Shown: in pieces, positions 22,976 through 36,164 of the stretch
Layout of the letters: every line of letters begins with the position of its first letter
Numbering within the stretch: position 1 is the stretch's first letter
Assembly: GCF_011386835.1 (NCBI RefSeq)
Contig: NC_088800.1
Coordinates: 11,432,572 to 11,496,571 of the forward strand
Reading direction: 5' to 3'
Source: Chrysemys picta bellii
Lineage: Eukaryota; Chordata; Testudines; Emydidae
Length of the DNA stretch: 64,000 nucleotides
Program-made: the position numbers and the translations under genes
Notes under the pieces: model-generated
The model's input: the letters and a program-made list of their open reading frames with translations, nothing else
Database searches by the model: none
Told to the model about the DNA's origin: nothing

Positions 22976-24632
22976 ACCTAGAAATAAAGCAAGCATGAAC
23001 ATGTGCAGATTCACTTCTTGAAGTCTTAAGCAAAAGCCTCCAAAAAAATATAGAAAAAAAGTGTGGCCTCTGAAAAACTATTCCGTTGTGACTTTAAGAT
23101 TTTGGGGTGCTTTTTTATTAAATAAAAGGAAGGATACTTATTTTAATGTTATTTGTTATTTAAAATAATTTTCATCATACCCATTTTATTTTTATTAAAA
23201 TCAGTTTCTCAATTTTTCCTTTTTTAAACTCTGATCCTTTCATGGATTTTACAACCCGTTAAGCAGCTGGCTTGCATTTAAAGTAATTAGTCAGACTGTG
23301 CGTGCTAGTCAGCATTGGCCAGGATGAAAGCATACTATATAACCCTTTCTTCCTTCTCCTTGGGGTTTATAATGCCCCATGGATTGTTAAATATACTTAA
23401 CTTTCATATTAAAGAGTCATTCATTATCTTCTGCAGTTGTGAGTGAGCATGTGAATGTGGGCATGTATATATATATATGGAAGATAAACTCCCCCTGCAC
23501 TTGGAAGCAATCTTCTAAACTGAACAGACAACGGAGTTCAGGCACAAAGCACTATGGACCTGCACCATTAAAGTCAAAAAGGAGCTTTGCCTTTGACTTC
23601 AACAGGAGTAAAGTTTGGGGCTATATGAAAGACTTTCTTTTTACCCTTTATCATGCTTTTAGTGGATTATTTTTTAGTAGTATTTTTTCCTAGAAAAGCG
23701 GCTTATCCTGTAACACTGAAGGCCATTCACTCAGTATAGGTGGACTAAGTTCACTGGAACTTGAAGTTGCCTAAACAAACAGAAGTATTCTGCACACAGT
23801 AACTAGATAGGGTTTAGTTTCCTCAGAAAGAGTTCATAGTGTTTTTAAATGGTTACTGCTGCCCTCTAGCAGCTATTATGAGATTTGCCACATTAACTTT
23901 ATTTACTAACCCTACACGCTTGTTTCACACTTTGAAAAAGGAATAGCAGACCGGGTGTTATTTCACACAATGTATTCATCCTCTACAGATCAGTTTGCTG
24001 GGTATGCAAGCATATTAACAATATCTGTACTTAGAAATACAAGTATCTATCGGTGCCACAATCCTAAGAACTCAAACAAAGAAAACCATACAGCATATAT
24101 CTGAGATCATTTTAATTGTTGTTTTAGGATATTAAATTCCAAATATTAAAATGGAAAAGAACATGAATGAATTTCTAATAATATTTTGCAGACTTATTTT
24201 ATAGCCATATAAAACCAAGTGTAATTTTTCAGCAAACCCATAGAAATAATATTACTACAGATGTTTACAATAATGACCAAAAGCCATTATAAGATGGATC
24301 ACTGGTATTTTTGTTTTAAATGAAAAAAATCAACACTCTTATACAGAAATAAAATGGAATAAAATATCTGCTGGGGGAAGCAGGAAAAAAATGAAAAAGC
24401 CTATGTACTTGAAAAGCTGTGTGTGTGAATGGTTTAGAAGCAAATGCCTCCGGTAAACTATGAAGGAAAATAAACCAGAACACTTTGCCAGTGAAGATGT
24501 GTGTGGAACATATATAAGCCTAGAAACGAGCCACTGCTTTTAGAAGGAGAATGTGAGTTAACGCCTGATAAAAACAAGGAGGCAGACAAGGGATGTTTTG
24601 TAAAATGCACCTTGTAAGCAGCACGCTAGGCA

Positions 24633-24838
24633 TAATAATAATAATAATAATTAATGGAGATATCCCATCTCCTAGAACTGGAAGGGACCTTGAAAGGTCA
24701 TCGAGTCCAGCCCCCTGCCTTCACTAGCAGGACTAAGTACTGATTTTGCCCCAGATCCCCAAGTGGCCCCCTCAAGGACTGAACTCACAACCCTGGGTTT
24801 AGGAGGCCAATGCTCAAACCACTGAGCTATCCCTCCCC
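24633..24838 (-). repeat. tRNA-headed SINE with CR1-like tail (tortoise Pol III SINE type)
   Basis: Read on the minus strand it starts GGGGAGGGATAGCTCAGTGG, which holds a Pol III A box, followed by GGTTGTGAGTTCAGTCC as a B-box-like element. It ends with GGAAGGGACC/GGTCATCGAGTCC-type sequence shared with CR1 3' ends, and a TTA-repeat tail at 24633-24652. This layout is known from tortoise SINEs mobilised by CR1-like LINEs and is the best taxonomic clue in the window. Confidence 0.8.
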
Positions 24839-25711
24839 ATCCTGCAGAAGGTCAGAGCAACCCATGATGCAATAATTAATGAATATCTGTCTTTTTCTGG
24901 AGCAAAAAAGCATCAAGTGGCATTAAAAAGAACATGGTAGCCAAGGCACATGTTTGTTAGTGAGGTAGGTAGGGAAAACCATCTGAGGACCAAGAGAATA
25001 GATGGTAGGAGTTCACCCAGGAAGTGATGAAGAGCATGGTGCAATATTTACCACAAGGGTAAAGCTTGTGTGTGCAGGAAACTGAACTTTTTCTTGGGCC
25101 AATCCAAGGCTGTGGAATGAACACTCACAGGAACTAAGGACAATCCTAACCATCTTCCTTCCACGTCAAGTGCAAACCATACTTCTTTAAACTTGCCTTT
25201 TGTAACACATTCAGACTGTACATAACATATACACACAAGCTGCTGGGCAAGGTGCGCACACACAAACCCCACAAATTTACCAAAACACTACACAATTCTC
25301 CCCTGGGGGAAAAGATGAGAGAAAGAACAAACCACATGTGACAAATTACTTACGTTGCTTGATGTGCTACTGGAAACTGCTCATATACTACAGTGATGAG
25401 GCTGGTATAAGAAGCTATATGGAAGAGAATCTATCTTAGGGTTTTACACTCTGCCCATCACCACAATCTCTGAGCACCTTCTCTACAGCAGTAACTAAGT
25501 TACTTGTGGAATTAAACAGAGTCTTTGGTGCTTCTTTTGGGGGTAAAAGCCCTGTGTGGGGTAGGAATTTTGGTTAATTAAACTTTATTAATGTACTTTT
25601 TGTTTTTTAAGTGGATTTGTTTCGAAGTTTTTTGGGGTAGACTCAGTTGTCAATGTTGTGAGTGTCATTCTTACGGTGAACACACAACACGCTGGTGTGA
25701 GCACAGTTAAC

Positions 25712-25872
25712 GGCCTGGCTACATAGCAAGTTATTGCACGGCAAGCTGGGGTGTGTAGCCGCACTCTGGGACCGTCACAGTGCTGTAGCTCTGTCCTCAT
25801 GGAACATTACTGCACCACAAGCTGTAGATTCACACCCTGACGCACAGTAACTTGCCATGTACATAAGCCCTA
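25712..25872. mobile_element. Harbinger-like MITE
   Basis: The ends GGCCTGGCTACATAGCAAG and CTTGCCATGTACATAAGCC are inverted repeats, with CA/GC-rich inner arms around the centre. Only the boundaries visible by eye are given. Confidence 0.5.
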
Positions 25873-27734
25873 AGTCTTCCTGCCCACACAATCATTTGCC
25901 TTGCTGTAAAGACTGTTAACAAAGGTCCCAGACGGAGCTATTTACAGTGGCAAATTTTGTGATATGGACATCTGTCCACTGGGAACAACCAACCACAACG
26001 TTATAGCAACTCACCTCTCTGAAACTATGACTACTTCGATAAATGCAAAGGGCATCTGGGAGAAAAGAAATGTATGTTCTCAAAAGGAATCGCTCAGCTT
26101 CTGAGGCGCGTACACCTACACATGCTTGTGTAGACACCCTGTGATCTATTCTAGTGCAGGCTGGTTTCTTTTTAGAAACATCTGTAACTGCAGCATAAAA
26201 TGTATTGCACTGAGCAGATCTCTGAGAAAGTCTATGGAATGAGAGGGCCTCCAAATCAACTTACGTGACAAGCTTTTTCTTTTTTTAAAGCAAACACCAT
26301 ATAACAACTTTTAAATGGCCTTCCCAGGAGGATTCCACAACCGTATTTTTCATTTGTTTTGTGTATGCCAATTTTCCATGGAGTATGTATTAAAAATGTG
26401 GAGGATGTCATGTGAAAAACTTTAAAAAGTGGAAGTAATATTCAGCTGGTGAAAGATGAAGAGTTGAGGGCCCTAGAAACGGAAGTCCTCGAATTATACA
26501 CAAAATAGGCACAATGGAAGCACAAGATTCCCCACTCCACTTAGGTAATGGGACTCTCATCTTTCATTGAAGGGACCACCACTAGAGGTGTGAGGGGAAT
26601 TCAGTCACCAGGTCCATTCAGCACTTGGCCTCTCTGGAGGGACTGCCAAAAAGCCAGCTAATTAATGTCAACTGTGATGGTGTCTAGTGTGGTTTGGACT
26701 CTTGCCCACCTGGAACTCGACTGACACCAACTCAATCCACACAGGGCAGCACAGTCACCTGATCTCATTAGGGTAATGCCTCCCTAACCACATCAATATC
26801 ACACAAGGAAGGGAGGATGGACTCTAATGATGATAAACTCATTCCATAACATCCAGATTGTGTTACTTTATACATTTTTGACAGCACCTTCCATTTAGAG
26901 TATTAATCATTTGGGATACCTTGCAATCCAAATAGGAAGCTATATTTTCTACAGTACAGTGAAACCTGTCTTATGCAGCCACCCCAAGGCCCAGGAAATA
27001 TCAGTTACTACACAGGGTATATATATTAATATTAGAGGGATAAAAAAGTTGTATTGAAAAAAATCAAGTCTGACCTCCTGTATAATGCAGTAATTACCTA
27101 AGAATGCTTTCAGGTGGTTGCCTAAGATAAAGGATTGATTGTTAGAGGTGGTACTCAGCATAGGTTTGAGATTTTACATTTTTCTTCCCAGAGCTGGGTG
27201 GACACTGCTTAACATTTTCTATTAACAGTTCTCGTTTTTAGATTAAACCACTCTGGTCATATTCTTTCCCCTTGCATGTCCGTTTCTCACGATCATGCAG
27301 GTGATTGTGTTTACTGGAATCAGTGTATATGGGAGGCAAAGTTTCAGAGTTACATGCACAAGCACTTACAGAAACCGAATCTGCAGCTGACACATCCCAG
27401 TACTCGTAGCAGAAGTTGTTGCATGTTCCAGCACTCAGGGAAGAGAGACAACACAAGGTGATTTACCTGGCAACTTGTAACTACCCAACATGGCTCAAAT
27501 TCCAGGTATTTGCAGACTTTTCACAATTAATCCTTAAAGCAAAATCATTGGGGCAGAAAGTTGCCTAGTAAATCTGAATCATAGATCTGAGGAACTAATG
27601 ATCTGATTGCAGATACCATAAAAGCAGAGAAAGTCTAAATTTATCAGATACCTTATTTGCTGTGAACTATTCAGTGTAACTGTTATAACACTTGCATTCT
27701 AAACAATAGTCTTATTTACATGTATGCTGACAAA

Positions 27735-28020
27735 GGCTTGGTCTACACTAACCCCCCAAATCGAACTAAGGTACGCAACTTCAGCTACGTGAATAACGTA
27801 GGTGAAGTTCGAAGTACCTTAGTTCGATCTTACCTCGGTCCAGACGCGGCAGGCAGGCTCCCCCGTCGACTCCGCGGTACTCCTCTTGTCTAGCTGGAGT
27901 ACCGCAGTCAACGGCGAGCACTTCCGGGTTCGACTTATCGCGTCCAGACAAGACGCGATAATTCGAACCCAGAAGTTCGATTGCCAGCCGCCGAACTAGC
28001 GGCTGGGTATAGACGTACCC
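27735..28020. mobile_element. MITE with inverted subterminal repeats
   Basis: The left end has GGCTTGGTCTACACTAA and the right end GGGTATAGACGTACCC. Inner inverted motifs include GAACTAAGGTAC and GTACCTTAGTTC, CGCGGTACTCC and GGAGTACCGC, and TTATCGCGTC and GACGCGATAA. The CG-rich interior stands out from its AT-rich surroundings. The ORF at 27781-28071 is spurious. Confidence 0.7.
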
Positions 28021-29781
28021 AAAGTGCTCAATGCCATATAAAACACAGCCCCTTCCACTATAGTCTGGCAATCTGTAATCGCATTAATAGCTTGGCACTG
28101 GATATCCCAGCATTGTGAAGGTATCACAGTATTTTTTAGTTATGACCCAGTTTAAATAGAAATGCTTTATGTATTCATTTTTAAATGTACTTTGTATCGA
28201 ATGGTGCACCTCAATGGATCTAGTCAAGTGAATCCCAATCAATCCACAAAGTCACGAGATGGGCATGCAAGAATATAGAAATAAGCACCTCATGCAGGGG
28301 TGAATACTCTCCTGCTCTGCCTAGATTTGGGAAAAAGAGAGGAAACACGTGAGGAAATCAAACAAATAGATCAGCACACACAATATCTATCTCTAAAGAG
28401 GTGGAAGAAGACTGATCAAACCACAAAACAACAACAGGAAGTTATTAGAGAACCCACAGAGAGAAAGAAAGAGCCTCAAAGCAATGTACACAATGTTAAA
28501 ACTGTCACAGAAGTGTAGGAAAATCATGACTATGTTCACAGGAGAAAGGTGTGGAAGAGAGATAGAAAGATGGATTTTGTTAGAACATGTGGCCAGAAAA
28601 AAAACTAAGCCACTCAGTGTACATCATTTCACAGAAATAAGTTGCAATGATACACAGCATAATCACACAGAGTTTCAGGGCAAAAAATACCTTACGTCTC
28701 AAAGCCAGCTACTGGCCTCACCCTAACCACAAATACAGAAACTGAACTTCAGCAAGAAGACCTGAGTTTCTGTTTCTTGTTATAGTAGCATATTTGAATG
28801 TTTAATGCTTTGCCAATTGAAATCCTCAAATAACAGGAGAGAAAGAGACCATTTCATTACAAAAAAGCACATGTGTTACATCACAGTATTGCTAAGTGAC
28901 ACAATTGCACAGTTGCCCAAAATGACTCAGAAGGCCAGTAGTATGCACAGTCACAACATATCAGCACTATGAAGGAGCAGAGCATTTCAGGTCTCATTAG
29001 AATGGCTCAATTTAATAACACACAGCACTTCGAAAAAGGACTGTAAGAGTAAAACAAATCAAAAAGGGATTAACTCACTTCTAATTCCAAGAATATCAGA
29101 GCTGGAAGTCTGAGGCCTCATATGAAAGGATCAGAGAGACCACCAAAAAAAGAAGTCCACTGTAGAAATCTGAGGGTCAGGCAGCAGTTACAAGGCCAGA
29201 GAGAAAAGACATTAAGCTTTTCTGAAACCCGGGAAATTGTAACAGAATGATCTTAACACCCTGGAATGCTGAACAGTTTTCAGCAGCACCCACACTATTT
29301 GTAAGTTTGTATATTTCATTAATAACGTGCACTTATGATGATTTCTTACAATTTATCATACCAAAGTTAAACATACACAAACATCCATCTACCCCACAAT
29401 TTAACACATCAACTACTGATAATAAAAACTCCCCAAGACACAAAATTAACCAAACCCTTTGCCACAAAAGCACTTCTACTGGTTAAATTGATAGGACTTG
29501 AAACATACCCAGAAAGTCAAAGGGAATCATCAATGCGTGAAAAAATAAACCTATGTTTAACAAATACTTTCAGCAGTATAAAGGTACAGTTTGGCTCAAT
29601 CCAGTACAGAGACTTATGCAGATGCACACACTCCAATGTGCAGTTCTTTCATTATGAAAACTACAAACTTATGGATATAAAGCTACCGTAGGGAGGAGAG
29701 ACTCAGCCTGCATGTGTCATAGGAAGGTGAAGTAAGCTGATTTGGCCTGCTGCCAAACTGCCTTGTGGTGAGAGTCTATGT

Positions 29782-29883
29782 CAGGGGTCGGCAACGTTCG
29801 GCACGCGGCTCACCAGGGTAAGCACCCTGGCGGGCCGGGCCAGTTTTATTTACCTGCTGACGCGGCAGGTTCAGCCGATCGCG
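29782..29883. mobile_element. palindromic hAT-like MITE, type A2, right part missing
   Basis: It starts with an intact tip CAGGGGTCGGCAACGTTCGG and stops inside the subterminal segment at CAGCCGATCGCG, where a 124 bp direct duplication begins. No right half or target duplication remains. Confidence 0.8.
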
Positions 29884-30137
29884 GTAAGGTCAGTACTTGG
29901 TCAATAGACTTCTAGGCCTTAACACAGGCCAGGTTACAGATCTGGCCAAAAGCACTCCAAAAAACTTAATCCTTGTGTCTGTGAATAGCAAGGGGATTTG
30001 TGCAGAAAGTGCAGTAAGGTCAGTACTTGATCAATAGACTTCTAGGCCTTAAAACAGGCCAGATTACAGATCTGGCCAAAAGCACTCCAAAAAACTTAAT
30101 CCTTGTGTCTGTGAATAGCAAGGGGATTTGTGCAGAA
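29884..30137. repeat. 124 bp direct duplication of unique sequence
   Basis: 29884-30007 and 30014-30137 are the same 124 bases with three mismatches, separated by AGTGCA. Both start GTAAGGTCAGTACTTG and end TTTGTGCAGAA. The first copy abuts the broken MITE end at 29883. Confidence 0.95.
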
Positions 30138-30509
30138 TCCAGCTCCATTCTTAAATTGGCTACAACTAAACTACCACTTGTCCCCAACAGGAACCCTTAG
30201 GAGACAGGTGAGTATTAATCAATTAAACAACAGATTGGGCCCTTTCTCTCCTCGCTATTAGCAGGGAGTGATGCTGAGCAGAACTCCACAGGCAGAGTAA
30301 CTGGTGGATGGAAATTTCCCTCCTTCTCCAGGGAACCATCCTCCCCTCCGCTGCAGTTGAGCAAAGAGAGGAAGAACACACACACCCCATCCCTATTTTC
30401 TTCCCCCATTGCTTAACCAGTTTGTAGAAAGCAGCAGAGTATTACAGAGCTGGGTGAGATTTCAGCTGATTGGAGAAACTGTTCCCCCTGCACCCAAACA
30501 CAACAAGTA

Positions 30510-30875
30510 TAAGGGAGGGGGAGGAGGAAGGCAGGGAAAAAAGGCAAGATTACCAGGAATGGAAGAGTGAGAGAATAGGTGGGAGAGAAAGCTAAAGGGA
30601 GAATGAAGAAGTAAAGAAAGTAAGTGGGGAGGAGCAGAGGATTAAGGGAATGGGGAATAAGAATGAAGATGAAGAGGGGGAGCGAAAGAGAACCTGAGGG
30701 AATGAGGAAGAAACAAACCAGAGCAAAAAGGAGAACAGACCCTGGAATTAGCGCTATGAAGAGAAGGGCGAGAAGGAAATGGAGAACAATGAAAAATCGA
30801 TTGAGGGAGCCATCTAGAAGGAAAGAAGAGGAGAAAAATGAAGAAAACAGGTGAAAGATCATGAAGAAAATCAAA
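30510..30875 (+). repeat. polypurine tract
   Basis: About 365 bases of predominantly A/G on the plus strand, with few pyrimidines. The 163-codon minus ORF across it is low-complexity Phe/Leu/Ser/Pro and not a gene. Confidence 0.85.
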
Positions 30876-31375
30876 TTTGCCACTGATGTAACCGTGGATT
30901 TCACAGGTTGTGGATGGCAGTGAAGTTACACTAGAGATGAATTTAGCTACGTTTCATTAATTAGTACTTAATAAATGTTAAGAATATAGTTGGTGAGTTC
31001 TGAGGAAGTGCGCTGGCTGGCGAGGAGCAGTGAATCTGTTAAATGCATCTGAAGCTCCCAGCACAGCCACTTCCACTGCCAGCAGGTGGGAAGAAGCTCA
31101 GCCTGTCTGGGAAGAGCCACGTGAAGAAAATGGTCTATACTCGGTGGGCAGTAGTGGCAATTCTGTGATGGTGGGTGGGGCAATGACAGACTTGCATTTT
31201 CATTTTAATCTCGGTTACAACAGCTAGGTCAGAAGTGTTGGCAATTGAGTAGGCGGGATGCTTTCCTCTGTTACTGTTGGACAAAAACCACAGCACAGTG
31301 TTAGGAAGGCCTGGATGCTGGAGGTGATGTCCTTCTGAGGAGATGGGGAAAAAAACCAGAAGATTTATCAACTCT

Positions 31376-32042
31376 GGTATCTTGGCTACACACCAACACC
31401 AGTAATCTTAAATACCGCATGCAGATGGGGTCGCCCCATCTCCAAAAAAGATATATCGGAATTGGAAAAAGTTCAGAAATGTGCAACAAAAATTATTAGG
31501 GGTATGGAACAGCATCCGTATGACGGGCGATTAATAAGACTGGGGACTTTTCAGCTTGGAAAAGAAACGACTAAGGGGGAATATGATAGAGGTCTATAAA
31601 ATCATGACTGGTGTGGAGAAAATAAATAAGGAAGTGTTATTTACTCCTTCTCATAACACAAGAACTAGGGCTCACCAAATGAAATTAATAGGCAGCAGGT
31701 TTAAAACAAACAAAAGGAAGTATTTTTTTCCACACAACGCACAGTCGACCTGTGGAACTCCTTGCCGGAGAATGTTGTGAAGGCTGAGACTATAACAGGG
31801 TTCAAAAAAGAACTAGGTAAGTTCATGGAGGATAGGTCCATCGATGGCTATTAGCCAGAATGGGCAGGGATGGTGTCACTAGCCTCTGTTTGCCAGAAGC
31901 TGGGAATGAGCAACAGGGAATAGATCACTTCATGATTACCTGTTCTGTTCATTCCCTCTGGGGCACGTGGCATTAGCCACTGTCAGAAGACAGGATACTG
32001 GGCTCGATGGACCTTTGGTCTGACCCAGTATGGCCGTTCTTA
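31376..32042 (+). mobile_element. CR1 LINE, 3' end
   Basis: Remnants of the C-terminal CR1 reverse transcriptase reading frame are visible (LEKVQKCATKIIRGMEQ-like, EYDRGL-KIMTGV). The conserved 3' UTR follows: CTGGGCTCGATGGACCTTTG, then TCTGACCCAGTATGGCCGTT. Frameshifts are present. It is truncated at the 5' end. Confidence 0.85.
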
Positions 32043-32902
32043 TCCTCATCTGTCCCCTGGAATATCAGCCAATTAACATGTTCTTCTTCGTTTCTTGCCC
32101 TAACTTTTTCTGCAGCACTCGTGTACACTGTTAACTGCACCACTTCTGGAGTGGAATGCAGATGCTCTTTAAGTAGTGGAATGCAATTGGAGGGACTGAG
32201 CAGGTTAATTAGTTAATATTTCTAAAGTGCTTGGAGTTCCACCATGGAAGAGTTCTAGAGAAGTGCCCAACACTGTACTATAATTTCATTCTTCCTGAAG
32301 TGTATTGCAGCATTTAAAATGACCACAAGAGGGCACCACTAACACAGTTTTTCATGTCTAGATATAACATAGTCTATCACAGTCCATGACATATTTATCC
32401 ATTTAAAGAGCTTGTGGATGATAAGTCTGTAAATAAAGATCATAGGGTTTTTTCCCCATATAAGTGGCAATTTTTGTACAGAGTTGTACTGTGCATCTTG
32501 GATCATGTTTCCTCAATATGAACAAAAAATAACAAATTAAAGTGGTGATCAGTCAAAGAATACGGTTACCAAAATAGACCTAGGTTGACAAATAACTTTT
32601 TAAATGTGTGTGAGCTTCTTAAATAATATTCTCTAGGATTTAGGACAAGAATACTATAAAACGTGTTAAACTAAAATTGATTGAAATTAGGCCACACCAA
32701 CTCTTTCAAGCCTTACTGATTTAATATTAACAGCTTTATATATCTTGGGTATTCTGCATATGACATACACAGGGATGGTCATATGAGAGAGAATAGTAAC
32801 AGACAAGAAATCTTAGACTGAAGCTCATCTTGTGTGACTGGAAAGGAATTTCCCCCTAGATCTGCAATAGGTTCTCAAATATGAGCAGACCCCTTATTAG
32901 TG

Positions 32903-33235
32903 CAGTGGTTCTCAAACTGGGGCTGCCGCTTGTTCAGGGAAAGCCCCTGGCAGGCCGGACCGGTTTGTTTACCTGCCACGTCTGCAGGTTCGGCCGATCG
33001 CGCCTCCCACTGGCCGCGGTTCACCGCTCCAGGCCAATGGGGGCTGCGGGAAGCAGCGCAGGACAAGGGATTTGCTGGGCGCTGCTTCCCGCAGCCCCCA
33101 TTGACCTGGAGCGGCAAACCACGGCCAGTGGGAGCCGCAATCGGCCGAACCTGCGGACCCGGTAGGTAAACAAACCGGCCCGGCCCGCCAGGGGCTTTCC
33201 CTGAACAAGTGGCGGCTCCAGTTTGAGAACCACTG
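32903..33235. mobile_element. palindromic hAT-like MITE, type B, complete
   Basis: The tips CAGTGGTTCTCAAACTGG and CCAGTTTGAGAACCACTG enclose a GC-rich palindromic core of the same sequence as type A1. The flanks TATTAGTG and CCTCAGTG agree at 5 of 8 bases, so the target duplication is eroded. Confidence 0.85.
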
Positions 33236-36055
33236 CCTCAGTGGTACATTGATACTGGGTATTCTTAACATATGAATGCCTCTGACATACTCTCCACCGT
33301 GACTGCTATACAGCACAACATTGCTGCAGTTTGCTAGATGATGCTGATCTGCACTTTTTTAGTAAGTTAAGAGCATTTTCAGGCCAACAAACAATGTAAA
33401 ATCCCAATGAAAGGCACCAACCCTGCTAACTAGAGTCCCAGAAGACAGAGAACCAAAATACTAATTTGCTTATAGCAAATATGCCACCACATGAGTAAAG
33501 CAACTAGGGTTTTAAACCCATCTGATGGCTGTGTTTAACAGCACTGCTTGGTTAGCTGGGTAGGTCTCTTGTTCGCAAACTTTTCAGGAGCATCAATTGG
33601 CACTCGGGGGGAGGAGGGGGGGGAAATAATAAATAAATCTGAAAGCTTCACATTTTCAGGAGGTCTCTTAGAAGGGAAACCTCCAGTGATCGATGTGCAG
33701 ATACGAACCCCTATCTACGCACATGCAAATAAGCTTTTCCACATGCACAGGGAGGTAACTTGAAATCTTTGCCAGAACAATCAGAAAAGCCTGAGGAGAA
33801 ATAAATACACTGAAATCTTTTTGAAGCTCCCCCCATCCATCCCAATATAACCAAACTGGCTGAAGTTTATTACATTGGTTTTTTAGACATTTAATGATTT
33901 CACATTCAGACTGATCCATTTCCTAAGTGGACATTTTCAGGTGCCCAGTAACTTACATTGTATTCTTTGCCAATAAAAGCGGAATGACCCTGAATATTTA
34001 CTCTGTCTAATTTAATAGGTTGCCTTCTTTTACCTAGACAGAAGCATGTACGTACAGCCTGGGGCAGCGCAACCCATCTTCTAGGTAAAAAAAGGCCAGT
34101 GGGAGCACATCATGAAATACACCATGCCATACACTGGCTCCTTATCAATTACTAGAGCTCCTTCAGGATCTTAGAGTAGGTCATAGCTATTTCAGGGACT
34201 GCCTCTTTGCAACTCCGATGACACAGCGTCCTATCAAGACTTTTTGGGCTGACAGATCCCCAGTCAGACTCTCTGTGGCAGGACACTCTTGGCGTCTGTT
34301 AAATTCCCCTATTGCTGGAGGGTAGGATAAGGCCAGGACTTTCCATCTTTAAGAATACATTGCAAAACCTCTCTCTTACCCCAACACTGATGGTTGCAGA
34401 TTAGTCCAGCTAAGTTTCTCACGAAGAAAAATCCATGAGTCTAAAGCATCATAATGGCAAAAGTCTGGGCATAACTGTGCTTTTAAAGTCGAGGGTTTGT
34501 GTATAGATATTATAGCAATGGGAGAACAGATGGCCAGATTGGCAGACACCCAAGTTTTGTACTTCTCTGTATGCAAATAGAGGAGGAATTTTAGTGGATT
34601 GCACATCTCCCCAGGCACGCCCCCTCTAAACAAGTTGAGGATTTGGTATACAACATGACAGCAAACCAACAAAAATCCATCCTGCCCTGGAATGTCTTTG
34701 TGTTGTCACGTTACACTGAGCTGAGTTGTGCGATGCCTCGCTAAGACACAGCAAACACAATGTGAGATAGAGTGCCTTCTTTCTTCTCGGGAAACATTCC
34801 TCTGCCCAAGTTGCTCGTTTGTAGCAAGTAGAATCCTTTCCACAGAACCATCCAGCAGCAAGACTTGTTCTAACACATATGGTTTCTAGTGAACCTGGTG
34901 ACATGCTGCACTGTCAACAAAGAGCAGTTCTGTTTAAAAAGTAAAGGATTTAGACTACATAACATCTATTTATTAGTGTTTTCAGAATGTTAGGAGCTGG
35001 CCAGAGAAAGATAATAGTCCCTGGCAAGGAGCTTACCCTCTGGCTAGGACAGTAAAATATAGTGTAGAAAAAATAATGTATCTAGTAATCAGAAAGGAGC
35101 CCAATAACAACCCAGGGTCCATTATAAGAAAGTGAATAAATCTGTAAAACAGGTCCATGCTTATCCTGTTACTCATGTATACTCTGTGTCTTATTGCTCA
35201 GTTTCAAGAGAGAAAGTGCTTATATGTTTGCAATGTAAAAGTATTCAGAGTTTTCTCCATGGACAGAGTGTTATAATTAACACTAATAATTATATTTCTG
35301 GACAGGCAAAGAGACCCACGTCTAAGTGCTTAAAGGAAATGTTCCTGCATACAGGCAATGACTATGTGCTACTCTCTCAAGCCAGCAGAGACCCAAAAGC
35401 CAAACACGTTCCATAATATTTGAATAATGTCCCACTGATTAACTCATTTCCTCAATGTCTTTCTGACCTTCCTTTCACTAAGCCATAAAACATACACCCC
35501 AGGCCTTATTAGGAGAAACTACATAATCCCTATCCTCAGAAGGGAACCCTCTCTACAGTGCAGCCCTCAAGTTCTGAGATCTTTACTAACTTCCTCCCTA
35601 TAAAACACACATTTCAGACACTGTCCTTGAAGTCACAAAGCTGTTTGTCTTCCCCATCACTACCACCCACTGGATTTCAAAACATCCTTTGGTTTCCTTT
35701 AAGTAAACTAGAATTGAACTGGGTCTTTTCCCAGAAGTAGGAGGAAAGCATGTGCTTTACAAAGTCACATTGCAAAGTGTGTAATTCTCAAACCTGGGAA
35801 AAGCAGCAATATATATCTACCCATCCCCTCCCTTGTGTACCTAGGGTGATTATATGACAGGAAATGTAACATTCTGACTGGCAGGCTGGCAGACAGAAGT
35901 AGTTCCTGATTCTCCTATGATTGACACCAGAGTAAGTGAGAAACCAATTAAGTTAGACTGGTGTGAAAAGAAAGTGAAGGGAGAATCAGGCCCATAGCTT
36001 ATTCTTTTTTTTAAAAAAAAGGAGTTATTTGCTGTACATCAAAAGGAAGACTCAC

Positions 36056-36164
36056 CGCAGCGATCCCTAATGACCAGGTTCCGGCCTTCTTTCAGGTGTA
36101 TTGTCAGTAGGTAAGCAAAGGAGCTGGGCAAGCTGCTCAAACAGTCATTTCCTTCCTCAAGAGC
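36056..36164 (-). CDS. MCTP2: MCTP2 coding exon 2 (residues 158-193), start of C2 domain 1
   Basis: This exon is too short to stand out as an ORF and was found by protein similarity. Reading minus from 36164 it encodes [20 protein letters not shown], then [16 protein letters not shown], the first strands and start of calcium loop 1 of the first C2 domain. Asp191 in the RDRCG motif is a likely calcium ligand. The acceptor is TTGCCACAG just above 36164 and the donor is GTGAGT at 36055-36050. It has 109 bases: phase 0 in, matching the preceding exon, and one base (G) left over, which completes Gly194 with the next exon. All junctions agree. Confidence 0.93.

Larger units (their letters stand above)
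19965..36055 (-). other. MCTP2 intron between exons 2 and 3
   Basis: About 16.1 kb, no exon. It contains (GAAA)n at 21131-21217, CA/TA repeats near 21630-21663, several MITEs, a tRNA-SINE, a 124 bp direct duplication, a polypurine tract, a CR1 3' end and a type B palindromic MITE, listed separately. Stretches at 23.0-24.6, 26.3-27.7, 28.1-29.7, 32.1-32.9 and 33.3-36.0 kb show nothing identifiable. Confidence 0.75.

Noticed and set aside
22527..23033. 168-codon minus ORF and 137-codon plus ORF over the same region
   Set aside because: Both arise from the GC-rich palindromic MITE; the same peptides recur over every copy of that MITE in the window.
30413..30904. 163-codon minus-strand hydrophobic ORF resembling a membrane protein
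   Set aside because: It is the translation of the polypyrimidine strand of the purine-rich tract, with low-complexity Phe/Leu/Ser/Pro.
33021..33316. Arg-rich minus ORFs near 33 kb
   Set aside because: Shadows of the type B palindromic MITE.
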